This document shows, piece after piece, positions 33,620 through 41,974 of a stretch of 64,000 nt of DNA (the stretch's first letter is position 1; each line of letters opens with the position of its first letter). Origin of the DNA: CAVRXQ01 sp963849105 (GTDB lineage Bacteria; Actinomycetota; Acidimicrobiia; Acidimicrobiales; Bog-793); assembly GCA_963849105.1 (NCBI GenBank), contig CAWKGD010000003.1:806001-870000 (forward strand), given 5' to 3'. The position numbers and the translations under genes were made by a program. Under the pieces are notes generated by a model. The model was not told the origin of the DNA. It made no database searches and saw only the letters and a program-made list of their open reading frames with translations.

Positions 33620-33735
33620 CGAAACTCCTCTCTGACCGCGAATACTGGCGTCAGCGCGGCGCGCCAACGCGCCAAGCCAATCACATGCGATCGCGCATCG
33701 GGAAAAGCCCCAATTGGTTGTGATTGCGGTCGGCG

Positions 33736-35019
33736 CTACGTCGGAGCTGTGTCCAACTCCTGTGCGAGGTTGTCGGTCGTGACCGTGACGAGCGTGCCGT
33801 AGTTGTCGTAGTTGTAGACAATCGCCGCGTTCGAGATCGGCAACTCAACGCAGCCGAGGCTTTGCGGGAACCCGAATTGAGAGCGCCAGAAGCCGTGCAC
33901 CGCGTCACCGCCGTTGAAGTACGAGACGAAAGGTACCCCCGGATCGTCGTAGTGGGTTCCGTCGGGGTTCGTGCCCGACATCGTCGTCGAAGTGAAGCGC
34001 AGATAGACGGGCCAGGTTCCAACCGCTGTCGGCGCTTCGGGGATCCCGGTGTTGGCGGGCGTCTGGTAGATGACGTGGCCACCGCGCCAGACGTAGAGCG
34101 TTTCGGGATCCGTCTCGGTCACGACGACCCAGGTGTACGGCGATGTCGTCGCGTCGCGTGCCGCGACCGCATCGAGCAACGCCCGCCAGACGTCCGCGTC
34201 GGCGGCTCCGTCGATCGCTAGACCGTGGTCGGCCTCAAAGGCCATCACGGCGCCTTGCGTGACGACATTGAAACTCCCCGGCGCCCACAGCACCCCGAGC
34301 TGTGGCGGGATCGCGCTGTACCGCCAGGCAAACGTGCCGGGGAGAGGCGAAAGCGAGATCGAGTCGGCGACGGTCGGCTCGGCAGCCAGTCCGCTCGCGT
34401 CGGACTGCCCACCGGCGGACGCGGGCGCGGACTCTCCGCGGCTGGGCGTCGCGACCACCGACGACGGCTGAAAGGCGACCGGCAAGTAATTGAGCTCGGC
34501 GAGGAGCTGTTGAAGGCGGAGCACCGGCGCGTCCTCGACGGTGAAGTGCCAAGCCAGATCGGACGCGAGATGTCGACCGTTGGTCGCCTCGAGTCCGGCG
34601 AGGCCACCTGGAACCTCGACGGTGACGCGCTCGAGCGGGAAAAACTCGGCCGACGGTTGGAAGACCAGCGTCTCGGGATCGGGTCGGGTCCAGTTGCCCG
34701 GCACCGACGGGGTGACGACCGGCAACGCCGAGTCCGGCGCGATTGGCGAGTTGAAGGTGAGCGTGATCGTCGGGCGGAACGTGACACTCGTGGCACTCGC
34801 CTGCGGAGAGACGGACGACAAGGTGAGGGGGGGCGTTGGCGCCGGCTTTGGCCGGTGGGCGCCCGGTGTCGTGCGACCCGGCGCGGCGGTGTGCAGCCCG
34901 TGACGGGTGACGGCGACGGCAACGCCCGCACCGGCGGCGACGAGCAGCACCACAGCGGCGATCGACCACTCAAGGGCGCGCGAACTCGGGGTTTTCTTCA
35001 CCGCATCGCCCTTCGCCAT
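33736..35019 (-). CDS. L,D-transpeptidase with Ig-like and peptidoglycan-binding domains
   Basis: ATG 35019 (MAKGDAVKKT) follows a purine-rich GGTGGG and gives 427 residues. A single N-terminal membrane anchor (WSIAAVVLLVAAGAGVAVAV) is followed by a proline-rich linker. Next come a Big_5/Ig-like domain (SPQASATSVTFRPTITLTFN), a peptidoglycan-binding-like helix pair (TQGAVMAFEADHGLAIDGAA) and a C-terminal YkuD catalytic domain with HGFW, then SLGCVELP (His, Ser, Gly, nucleophile Cys). It makes 3-3 cross-links or attaches proteins in the cell wall. The carboxypeptidase at 28455 would supply tetrapeptide donors, a functional link that is inferred. Confidence 0.93.
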   Translation of the reverse strand: MAKGDAVKKTPSSRALEWSIAAVVLLVAAGAGVAVAVTRHGLHTAAPGRTTPGAHRPKPAPTPPLTLSSVSPQASATSVTFRPTITLTFNSPIAPDSALPVVTPSVPGNWTRPDPETLVFQPSAEFFPLERVTVEVPGGLAGLEATNGRHLASDLAWHFTVEDAPVLRLQQLLAELNYLPVAFQPSSVVATPSRGESAPASAGGQSDASGLAAEPTVADSISLSPLPGTFAWRYSAIPPQLGVLWAPGSFNVVTQGAVMAFEADHGLAIDGAADADVWRALLDAVAARDATTSPYTWVVVTETDPETLYVWRGGHVIYQTPANTGIPEAPTAVGTWPVYLRFTSTTMSGTNPDGTHYDDPGVPFVSYFNGGDAVHGFWRSQFGFPQSLGCVELPISNAAIVYNYDNYGTLVTVTTDNLAQELDTAPT

Positions 35020-35122
35020 TGTGCGACCCACCCTTGAAAGTCGGCGGATCGGGTGGCGCTCGTTCCGCTCGGATCATTCTGCCGCCTCGTTGCGCGTTCG
35101 TGCCCGCGAGCTGAAGGCTGCA

Positions 35123-35278
35123 TCACCCCGGGGAGAATCCTCCGTGCGGTTGATTCGGAGAGTGGATCCACGCCCAAGCCTCGGTCAGCTTGAGGATCGT
35201 CTCGCTCGTCGCGCCTTGTTCCAGCTGTTGGAGTATGCGATCGCCGATCGCGGCGAGGAGCTCTTCTTCGGTGGCCAT
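35123..35278 (-). CDS. Small acidic protein, 51 aa
   Basis: An ATG at 35278 is preceded by AAAGGAGA 7 nt upstream, a strong ribosome site. The product reads MATEEELLAAIGDRILQQLE, then QGATSETILKLTEAWAWIHS and a Pro/Gly tail. It is predicted helical and soluble. The good start, sensible codon use and location between two real genes on the same strand support it as a genuine small gene. I do not recognise the family. Confidence 0.6.
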   Translation of the reverse strand: MATEEELLAAIGDRILQQLEQGATSETILKLTEAWAWIHSPNQPHGGFSPG

Positions 35279-35353
35279 CAGGCAGTCTCCTTTGATCGGG
35301 CGGCCGGGGACCGAAACGCTAGAGCGGCCCCGGAGCCGTCTTCGAGACGCGTG

Positions 35354-35860
35354 TCAGCGCGCCGTAGAAGCGAAAGACTTCTCCCGTCCGATGACGCGCC
35401 AGCAGACGACGAGCACATCTTTCGATACGACGAGGAAGCGACCGAAGTAAAAATCCGAAGCGCAACGGTGGCTGGCGCGAGCGGAGCCACTCGAGAGGTT
35501 AAGCGCGTGGAAGTACGCGCCGTTGGCGAAGCGCACCTCCGCCGAAGACGGCGTCAGAAGTCGGTAGACGAGCTGGCGGCGTGCTTCGAGCACGCGACCG
35601 CCGATCGTGAGTTCGCCCTGTTCGAAGTAATCGAGCACTGTCGGCTCGCGCGCCGAAAAAGTGGCGCCGCCGTGAAAATGCCCAGCGGGTGCGTCTCCGG
35701 CGGGTTGGACCCACCGAACAAGGTGCCAGCGCCCTTCGAGGAACGTGGCGAGGTCGGCGATGTGAAAGGGGTGGGTCGCCCGCATCGACGAGGAGCGGCG
35801 CCTTCGCAGCTCCTTGGGGGAGACGGGCGCGCGTGCCTGGAGGATCGGCGCCAAAGACAT
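35354..35860 (-). CDS. DUF6314-like beta-barrel protein
   Basis: From ATG 35860 (MSLAPILQARAPVSPKEL; GTG 35878 is another option) the product has 168 residues. The conserved features are FLEGRWHLVRWV, GHFHGGATFSAREPTVLDYF, EQGELTIGGRVLEARRQLVY, EVRFANGAYFHALNLSSG, HRCASDFYFGRF and VVCWRVIGREKSF. They match the DUF6314 family, predicted to be lipocalin-like with unknown ligand. It diverges from the small membrane-anchored gene at 35883, so both promoters share the short gap. Confidence 0.8.
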   Translation of the reverse strand: MSLAPILQARAPVSPKELRRRRSSSMRATHPFHIADLATFLEGRWHLVRWVQPAGDAPAGHFHGGATFSAREPTVLDYFEQGELTIGGRVLEARRQLVYRLLTPSSAEVRFANGAYFHALNLSSGSARASHRCASDFYFGRFLVVSKDVLVVCWRVIGREKSFASTAR

Positions 35861-35882
35861 GGGCGTAAACTCTCGCACCGTG

Positions 35883-36248
35883 ATGAGGCCGGGTCCGCGG
35901 TTTGCCCACTACCTGCAGAGATGGTGGGATCGCCAGCTCGGTGGCGCACCGTACCCGAACGACTGGTTGCGTGGCCGCGACGCCTCGGCGATCGCCCGCG
36001 AATTCCGCCGCGACGCGCAGTTCGCCGTCGCGCAAAGTTCGTTCTTGTTGCGCCGGCCCGGCGAGGAACAGGCGCGTGAGATCGTCCAGCGCCTCGTTCC
36101 GGCGCCGGTCGAGTCGGACGAGACGCTGCTCACCGAGGCGGTCGTGCGCGCCGGGGCGGCGGCACAACGGGTGCGCGCGACGACGGTCGTCGGCGCGCTG
36201 GTGACGATCGCCGCGCTGACGATCCGCAGCCTGTTCCGCCGGCGATAG
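35883..36248 (+). CDS. Hypothetical protein with a C-terminal membrane helix
   Basis: From ATG 35883 the 121-residue product reads RPGPRFAHYLQRWWDRQLGG, APYPNDWLRGRDASAIAREF, a central Glu/Arg-rich helix (RRPGEEQAREIVQRLV) and a C-terminal hydrophobic helix TVVGALVTIAALTIRSLF with an RRR end. It is likely a tail-anchored or small inner-membrane protein. The opposite strand is open but Arg-rich and shadow-like. It is 62 bp from the phosphatidyltransferase gene and may be co-transcribed. The family is not known to me. Confidence 0.6.
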   Translation: MRPGPRFAHYLQRWWDRQLGGAPYPNDWLRGRDASAIAREFRRDAQFAVAQSSFLLRRPGEEQAREIVQRLVPAPVESDETLLTEAVVRAGAAAQRVRATTVVGALVTIAALTIRSLFRRR

Positions 36249-36310
36249 GCGGTCGGGCCGGCGCGCGAGCGGAATCGGACTCCGATCCGGACTGTCCGTA
36301 GACTTTCGCG

Positions 36311-36952
36311 GTGACCGCCCTCGACGGTGATCTCGCCGGTCGGGCGTCGCCGTCACCGCTGCCGGACAGCCTGGATCGCGTCTGGACGTTGCCGAACGCG
36401 ATCACGCTCTGTCGGTTGCTGCTCGCCGGCGGCTTCGTGGCGGCGTTGTTCGCCGCCAACGACCGTGCCCTCGCCTTTGTCTTGTTGGCGATCGCCGGCG
36501 TGACCGATTTCCTAGACGGCTACATCGCCCGCCGGATCGGCCAGGTGTCCACGGTCGGCAAGGTGATCGACCCGAGCGTCGACCGGCTCGTGCTCGCGAC
36601 TGCGGTCATCGCGAGCACCGTGTACGGGGCGATCCCGGTCTGGTTGTGTGCCCTCGTCGTAGCGCGAGACGCGCTCGTGAGCGGGGTGGTGCTTGCTCTG
36701 GCGGCGCTCGGCGCGGCGCGCATCGACGTCAACTGGTACGGAAAGGCCGGCACCTTTGGGCTGATGTGCGCATTTCCCCTGATGGTCCTTGGTGACGGAC
36801 AGTCACTTTTCGATTCCGTAATGAACGTGGTGGCCTGGATCTGTGCTGTGCCTGCGCTGGGGTTTTTGCTGATCGCGACGGTTTTGTACATCCCGGCCGC
36901 CAAGAACGCGCTCGCGACCGGCCGGATGCACGCGCAAGGATCGACGTCGTGA
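36311..36952 (+). CDS. CDP-alcohol phosphatidyltransferase family protein
   Basis: A GTG start gives 213 residues with about five or six membrane helices. The family signature DxxDGxxARxxxxxxxxGxxxDxxxD is complete: TDFLDGYIARRIGQVSTVGK followed by VIDPSVDRLVL. The four aspartates hold the metal for transfer of a phosphatidyl group from CDP-diacylglycerol. N-terminal LPNAITLCRLLLAG fits PgsA-like phosphatidylglycerol-phosphate synthases, but inositol-phosphate synthases look similar, so the acceptor alcohol is not fixed. It is the first gene of a long plus-strand run; the sugar nucleotidyltransferase follows 37 bp later. Confidence 0.92.
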   Translation: MTALDGDLAGRASPSPLPDSLDRVWTLPNAITLCRLLLAGGFVAALFAANDRALAFVLLAIAGVTDFLDGYIARRIGQVSTVGKVIDPSVDRLVLATAVIASTVYGAIPVWLCALVVARDALVSGVVLALAALGAARIDVNWYGKAGTFGLMCAFPLMVLGDGQSLFDSVMNVVAWICAVPALGFLLIATVLYIPAAKNALATGRMHAQGSTS

Positions 36953-36989
36953 ACCGCGCTCCGCGCGTCCATCAGCGCTCCCAAACGCC

Positions 36990-39482
36990 ATGAAGGCCGT
37001 CATCATGGCGGGCGGCGAAGGGACGCGACTTCGTCCGCTGACGACGAACCAGCCGAAACCGATGCTGCCGATGGCGAATCGGCCGATGGCCGAGCACATC
37101 ATCGACCTGTTGCGCAAACACGGCTTCGACGAAATCATCGTCACCGTCGCGTTCATGGCGAACACGATCCGCACCTATTTCGGCGACGGCTCGGAGTTCG
37201 GCGTCTCGATCGAATACGCGACCGAGGAGTCTCCCCTCGGCACCGCCGGCTCAGTGCTGAACGCCCGCGAAGCGCTCGACGAGCGGTTCCTTGTCATCTC
37301 GGGCGACGTCCTCACCGACGTCAATCTCGGCGAGCTCATCGCCTTCCACGACGAGCGCCAGGCCGAGGTCACCCTGGCACTGAAGGCGATGGAGAACCCA
37401 CTCGAGTTCGGCATCGTCATCACCGCCGAGGACGGCCGCATCGAACGGTTCTTGGAGAAGCCGACATGGGGCCAGGTCTTCTCTGACCGGGTGAACACGG
37501 GGATCTACGTCTTGAACCCGAGCGTGCTCGATGCGATCGAGCCCGGAAAGCCCGTCGACTTCTCCTCCGAGGTGTTCCCCGCGCTCTTGGACTCGGGACG
37601 TCCCCTCTACGGCTACGCGACGGAGCGCTACTGGGAGGACGTCGGCACGCTCGACGCGTACCTGAAAGCGCACGAGGACATCCTCGACCGCCGCGTTGAC
37701 CTCGACATCGGTGCCTTCCCGCTGCGCGACGGGGTCTGGGTGGGGGAGAGCGCGGTGATTGACCCGTCGGCAACGCTCGACGCGCCGGTCATGGTCGGCG
37801 ACAACTGCCGGATCGGGCCGGGCGCCCACCTCGGTGCGTACACGGTGCTTGGGGCGAACGTACGCGTCGCGGAAAACGCGATCCTCGAGCACTCGGTCGT
37901 CCACGACAATTGCTTCATCGGGCCGGCCGCGACGACACGCAGCAGCGTGATCGGCCGATCCTCGGAGATCCGCCAGGGCGCGCACCTCGGCGAGGGCGTC
38001 GTCATCGGTGACCGCTGCCGGATCGGGCGTTTTGCCGTGATCAATTCCGGCGTGAAGATCTATCCGCACAAAATCGTCGAGTCGAACGCCACGGTGAACT
38101 CCTCGATCATCTGGGAGACGCGCGGCGCGCAGGCGCTTTTCGGACGCAAGGGCCTGACGGGGCTGGCGAACGTCGACCTCTCGCCCGAGCTCGTGACCCG
38201 CGTCGCGATGGCGTTTGCGGCTGGCTTCCCGAAGGGCTCGACCCTCACGACCTCCAGGGACTCGTCGCGCTCGGCGCGGATGCTGAAGCGTGCCGTGATA
38301 GTGGGCTTGAACGCGACGGGCGTCAACGTCGAGGACCTCGAAGCGGCGCCATTGCCGCTGACCCGCTTTCACATCCGCTCCGGGGCCAACCGGGGTGGGG
38401 TGACCGTCGGGCTCGACCCCGACGACTCCCAGTCGGTGACGATCCGCTTTTTGGATACCGAGGGGGTCGACGTCGACGACGCCACGAAAAAGAAGATCGA
38501 ACGGCTCTTTTACCGCGAGGACCTCCGCCGGGTACTTGGCGACGAGATCGGCGACATCGACTTTCCCTCGCGCACCGCCGAGTTGTACACCGCGGCGCTG
38601 ATGTCCGGCATCGACCAGAAGGCACTCCGCGAGGCGCGCTTCAAGCTCGTCTTGGATTATGGCTTTGGCACGTCGAGCCTCGTCATGCCGAGCGTGCTCT
38701 CGAAGATCGGCGCCGAGGTGCTGGCGATGAACCCGATGGTGTCGACCGCCGGCGCGATGGCCTTTGACCGGATGGCCTCGGCTGCCGCCGTCGCCGACCT
38801 CGTGCGGTCTTCGGGCGCGGCGATGGGCGCCGTGTTGGGCTCAGAAGGTGAACAGCTCACCCTGGTCGACGACGAGGGCGTGGTGATGGACGACGGCACG
38901 GCGCTGCTCGTGCTCTCCCGCCTCGCCGCCGAAACCGTCCCGGGTGCTCGCGTCGCTGTCCCGGTCAGCGCGACGTGGAAGGTGAACGAGGTCCTCTCTG
39001 AGCTCGGCGGGGAGGTCGTCTGGACCCAGATCGGCGCGTCGAACCTGATGGACGTGGCCGCCGGTAACGGCGCCTCGCTCGCCGCGAGCACCGACGGCCG
39101 CTTCGGCTTCCCGGCCTTCATGCCCGCCTTCGACGCGATCGCGACGCTCGTCTACGTGCTGTCGATGCTTGCCGAGGGCGGACTCTCGCTGTCGGCCCTG
39201 CGACGAGGTCTGCCCGAGGTTCACGTCGCCCACGAGACGGTGGTCACGCCGTTCGACCAGAAGGGCGCCGTCATGCGCTGGTTCATCGAGCGCGCCCGCG
39301 GCGAGGACGTCATCCTGATCGACGGTGTGAAGCTCATCGATGCGAGCGGGTGGACGCTGATCGTGCCGGACACCGAGGAGCCGTTGACCCACGTCTTCGC
39401 CGAGGCAGACGATGAGGCCGCGTCGTTCGCGAGGGTGCGGACAGCCGTCGACGACGTGCGGGCATTTCTCGAGGAGAACTGA
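36990..39482 (+). CDS. Sugar-1-phosphate nucleotidyltransferase fused to a degenerate phosphomannomutase
   Basis: The 830-residue protein has three parts. Residues 1-235 are a nucleotidyltransferase (MAGGEGTRLRPLTTNQPKPM, VISGDVLTDVNLGELI, RFLEKPTWGQVFSDRVNTGI). Residues 245-380 are a left-handed beta helix of hexapeptide repeats (VMVGDNCRIGPGAHLGAYTV). Residues 385-830 are phosphohexomutase-like: TSRDSSRSARMLKRA near 423 keeps the phosphoserine loop, but the metal loop expected as DGDADR is GSEGEQLTLVDDEG (about 617-630), and the sugar-binding GExSGH loop reads STDGRFGFPAF. So GDP-mannose (or another NDP-sugar) synthesis is likely, while the mutase half is probably regulatory or inactive. 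Such fusions are known in actinobacteria and plants. Confidence 0.9.
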   Translation: MKAVIMAGGEGTRLRPLTTNQPKPMLPMANRPMAEHIIDLLRKHGFDEIIVTVAFMANTIRTYFGDGSEFGVSIEYATEESPLGTAGSVLNAREALDERFLVISGDVLTDVNLGELIAFHDERQAEVTLALKAMENPLEFGIVITAEDGRIERFLEKPTWGQVFSDRVNTGIYVLNPSVLDAIEPGKPVDFSSEVFPALLDSGRPLYGYATERYWEDVGTLDAYLKAHEDILDRRVDLDIGAFPLRDGVWVGESAVIDPSATLDAPVMVGDNCRIGPGAHLGAYTVLGANVRVAENAILEHSVVHDNCFIGPAATTRSSVIGRSSEIRQGAHLGEGVVIGDRCRIGRFAVINSGVKIYPHKIVESNATVNSSIIWETRGAQALFGRKGLTGLANVDLSPELVTRVAMAFAAGFPKGSTLTTSRDSSRSARMLKRAVIVGLNATGVNVEDLEAAPLPLTRFHIRSGANRGGVTVGLDPDDSQSVTIRFLDTEGVDVDDATKKKIERLFYREDLRRVLGDEIGDIDFPSRTAELYTAALMSGIDQKALREARFKLVLDYGFGTSSLVMPSVLSKIGAEVLAMNPMVSTAGAMAFDRMASAAAVADLVRSSGAAMGAVLGSEGEQLTLVDDEGVVMDDGTALLVLSRLAAETVPGARVAVPVSATWKVNEVLSELGGEVVWTQIGASNLMDVAAGNGASLAASTDGRFGFPAFMPAFDAIATLVYVLSMLAEGGLSLSALRRGLPEVHVAHETVVTPFDQKGAVMRWFIERARGEDVILIDGVKLIDASGWTLIVPDTEEPLTHVFAEADDEAASFARVRTAVDDVRAFLEEN

Positions 39483-39500
39483 TCCGACGGCGTCGCTACC

Positions 39501-39890
39501 ATGTCGGCCGTGAACACCCCTGACAACCTCCGGTACACGATCGACCACGAGTGGGCGTGCGCAGAGAACGGTGCGGTCAAAATCGGCATCACCGACTTCG
39601 CGCAGGACGCGCTCGGCGACGTGGTCTTCATTCAACTGCCCGCGCAGGGTTCGACGGTGAAAAAGGGCGACACCTTGGGGGAGATCGAGTCGACGAAGTC
39701 GGTCTCGGAGATCTACGCGCCGGTCTCTGGTGAGGTCGTCGCGGTGAACGCGGAGCTCTCCGGGTCGCCGCAGAAGGTGAACGAGGACCCCTACGGCGAG
39801 GGGTGGATCTGTGAGATCTCGCCGTCGTCGCCGGGCGAACTCGATGACCTGCTCGACGCCGCGGGTTACCAGGAACTCACGTCGGCCTAG
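39501..39890 (+). CDS. gcvH: Glycine cleavage system H protein
   Basis: The 129-residue protein has the normal size of H protein. The lipoyl domain is complete: YTIDHEWACAENGAVKIGIT, ITDFAQDALGDVVFIQLPAQ, GEIESTKSVSEIYAPVSGEV with lipoylated Lys66, and the C-terminal YGEGWICEISPSSPGELDDL. It carries the aminomethyl group between GcvPA/GcvPB and GcvT. It lies 18 bp after the sugar nucleotidyltransferase and 3.6 kb from gcvT, with garA, ftsR-like, hpt and other genes between, all on one strand. The order gcvH-garA-ftsR is typical of actinobacteria. Confidence 0.97.
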   Translation: MSAVNTPDNLRYTIDHEWACAENGAVKIGITDFAQDALGDVVFIQLPAQGSTVKKGDTLGEIESTKSVSEIYAPVSGEVVAVNAELSGSPQKVNEDPYGEGWICEISPSSPGELDDLLDAAGYQELTSA

Positions 39891-39941
39891 CAGCGAAAAC
39901 GCACGAAGAGGCAGGAAGTCAGGAAAGGGATCGCGGCTACG

Positions 39942-40421
39942 GTGAGCGTCGTGTTCTGCAGCAACTGCGGTCACCGCAACCCGCAAGGGGTGAACTTCTG
40001 CTCGTCGTGTGGCGCTCCGCTCGCGCAGAACGCCGAGACGACGATCTCGTTCGTCCCAGAGGAATCGACGGGAGAGCTCGGCGAGGACGAGCTCGGCGTC
40101 GAGGTCTCCGAACTCGCCAACGGCGTCGGTGTGCTCGTCGTGAAACGCGGGCCGAATAGCGGTTCGAAGTTCGTGCTCGATGGTGATGTCACGCACGTCG
40201 GTCGACATCCCGACAGCGACATCTTCTTGGACGACATCACCGTCTCTCGTCGACACGCGGAGTTCGAACGCACGCCGGACGGATACGTTGTGCGCGACGT
40301 CGGCTCGCTGAACGGCACCTATCTGAACCGAGAACGAATCGATTCTTCGGCGCTGAAGACCGGCGATGAGGTGCAGATCGGCAAGTTCAAGCTCGTCTTT
40401 GTCTCCGCGCTCGCCCCGTGA
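39942..40421 (+). CDS. garA: GarA/OdhI-type FHA protein with N-terminal zinc ribbon
   Basis: A start at GTG 39942 gives 159 residues. Cys6, Cys9, Cys20 and Cys23 (FCSNCGHRNPQGVNFCSSCG) form a zinc ribbon not present in mycobacterial GarA. ETT at residues 32-34, within AETTISF, matches the threonine motif phosphorylated by PknB/PknG. The FHA domain is near-identical to GarA at VKRGPNSGSKFVLDGDVT, GRHPDSDIFLDDITVSRRHA (Arg88, Ser102, Arg103) and DVGSLNGTYLNRE. In the known family, unphosphorylated GarA inhibits 2-oxoglutarate dehydrogenase and glutamate dehydrogenase, and phosphorylation makes the protein bind itself. The stop overlaps the next gene by 4 bp (GTGA), so it is translationally coupled. 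Confidence 0.93.
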   Translation: MSVVFCSNCGHRNPQGVNFCSSCGAPLAQNAETTISFVPEESTGELGEDELGVEVSELANGVGVLVVKRGPNSGSKFVLDGDVTHVGRHPDSDIFLDDITVSRRHAEFERTPDGYVVRDVGSLNGTYLNRERIDSSALKTGDEVQIGKFKLVFVSALAP

Positions 40422-41374
40422 GCGCGAACTCTGAGAGTCCGACCGCGAGGCAGGCGATGAGGTCGATTCGCGATGTCCTCGAGTTGTTGTCGGGGGAGTT
40501 TCCCGACGTCACTGTCTCCAAGATCCGATTCTTGGAAAGCCGCGGACTCATCCATCCCGAGCGGAGCGCGTCCGGATACCGCAAGTTCGGCGACGAAGAC
40601 ATCGAGCGGTTGCGGTGGATCCTCCGCCAACAAAAGGAGAACTTCCTGCCGCTCAAGGTGATCAAGGGGCGCTTGGATCAAGCAGGTACGACGTTGTTCG
40701 CCCAATCGCTTTTCGAGTCGGTCACCGAAGAAACCGTCGTGTCCTCTCGTTCTCAGATCGGGGCCGACGAGCATTTCGACGACGACGACGATTTCAATCA
40801 GGATCCCGATGGCCCACCGACGCCCCGGGATACCGCGCCCGACGGCGACGAGGAGACCCTCGGTAACGACGAGGCGACGAACCCCGCGGTCGAAAAGAAG
40901 GGCGAGTCCCGCGCCGGTGCGCCGTCAGGCGGCGGCCCGAGAGAGCCGCGCCGCCCCGCCCACAAGCCAGCGCGTCAGTCGGCGCGTACAGGATCCGATC
41001 GTCGTTCCGCCGAAGCGCTCGCCAAGTCTGCTCGCGTCGACCTGGCGTTCATCGCTGAACTCGAGGCGTTCTCGTTGATCGAGGGGGAAGGACAGGGGGA
41101 GTCGCGGAGCTATCCCGAAGAATCCACGCGCGTCGTCGAACTCGCGGCGCGGCTGCGCGGCTACGGTATCGAACCGCGTCATTTGCGCACGTTCAAGCAC
41201 GCTGCAGAACGCGAGTCCGGTGTGATCGAACAAGTCGTCATGCCGATGTTGCAAAGGCGCAATCCGGAAGCACAAAAGCGCGCGAAGGCGGTGCTCGAAG
41301 AGCTCGTCGAGACCGCTGCGCAGTTCCACAACACGTTCGTGCGCGCGTCACTTCGCGAGATCGACACGCGGTGA
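40418..41374 (+). CDS. ftsR: FtsR-like MerR-family regulator
   Basis: This 318-residue protein starts at GTG 40418, overlapping garA. The MerR winged helix is at residues 14-90 (SIRDVLELLSGEFPDVTVSK, IRFLESRGLIHPERSASGYR, KFGDEDIERLRWILRQQKEN). A long acidic, disordered linker (DDDDDFNQDPDGPPTPRD) leads to a second helical domain (AEALAKSARVDLAFIAELEA, LRTFKHAAERESGVIEQVV). This is the layout of FtsR/Rv1828, which activates ftsZ transcription in actinobacteria. Position directly after garA is conserved there too. Its stop overlaps the next start by 4 bp. Confidence 0.9.
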   Translation: MSANSESPTARQAMRSIRDVLELLSGEFPDVTVSKIRFLESRGLIHPERSASGYRKFGDEDIERLRWILRQQKENFLPLKVIKGRLDQAGTTLFAQSLFESVTEETVVSSRSQIGADEHFDDDDDFNQDPDGPPTPRDTAPDGDEETLGNDEATNPAVEKKGESRAGAPSGGGPREPRRPAHKPARQSARTGSDRRSAEALAKSARVDLAFIAELEAFSLIEGEGQGESRSYPEESTRVVELAARLRGYGIEPRHLRTFKHAAERESGVIEQVVMPMLQRRNPEAQKRAKAVLEELVETAAQFHNTFVRASLREIDTR

Positions 41375-41964
41375 CTGCGCGGCCGATGGCTCTGCTGTCG
41401 GCCGAAGAGATCGCGCGGATCGTCGAACGACTCGCGAGCGAGATCGAAGCCGAACACGAAAATGGCGTAACGCTCGTCGGATTGCTGAAGGGGAGCATCT
41501 TTCTTGCCGCGGACTTGATCCGTGCGCTCTCGGTTCCCTGTGAGATCGACTTTTTCGCGCTCTCTTCGTACGCGCCGGGCGAGCGGCGCGTTCGCATCCT
41601 GAAGGACTTGAGCCACGACGTCAGCGAAAAAGACGTCGTCATCGTCGCCGACATCGTCGATACGGGATTATCGATCGGTTATGTCGTCGAGCTCGTGCGG
41701 GCGCGTGGTGCGCGCACCGTTGAGGTCTGCGCGCTTTTGGACCGTCCCGCGCGTCGCATAATCCCCGTCCCGTTGCGCTACTTGGGCCTCCCGGTCGAAG
41801 ACGACTTCTTCGTCGGATACGGGCTCGACTACGCCGAGCGCTACCGCAATCTGAACGCGGTCGTTCAGATCGACCCGAAAGCGCTCGCCTCCGACCGCGC
41901 CGGAGTGGAAAAAGCCCTGTTCGCGCCAGAATCCGCCGTGCCTGTCGAGCCCGACCGGGGCTAG
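41371..41964 (+). CDS. hpt: Hypoxanthine phosphoribosyltransferase
   Basis: A GTG start overlapping the upstream stop gives 197 residues. The PRPP-binding loop is VVIVADIVDTGLSIGYVVEL, with the expected Asp pair. VGLLKGSIFLAADLIRAL near residue 36 provides the flexible-loop lysine region, and the purine-binding VPLRYLGLPVEDDFFVGYGL DY lies near the C-terminus. It salvages hypoxanthine and guanine to IMP and GMP in the cytoplasm. Unlike many genomes, it is not next to tilS and ftsH; instead it is translationally coupled to the ftsR-like gene and followed by a bifunctional nuclease gene. Confidence 0.92.
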   Translation: MTARPMALLSAEEIARIVERLASEIEAEHENGVTLVGLLKGSIFLAADLIRALSVPCEIDFFALSSYAPGERRVRILKDLSHDVSEKDVVIVADIVDTGLSIGYVVELVRARGARTVEVCALLDRPARRIIPVPLRYLGLPVEDDFFVGYGLDYAERYRNLNAVVQIDPKALASDRAGVEKALFAPESAVPVEPDRG

Positions 41965-41974
41965 TTTGAGCCTG

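Noticed and set aside
34907..36079. A 390-codon plus-strand open frame over 35 kb.
   Set aside because: It is antisense to three minus-strand genes with clear families or ribosome sites, and its sequence is Arg-rich and family-less.
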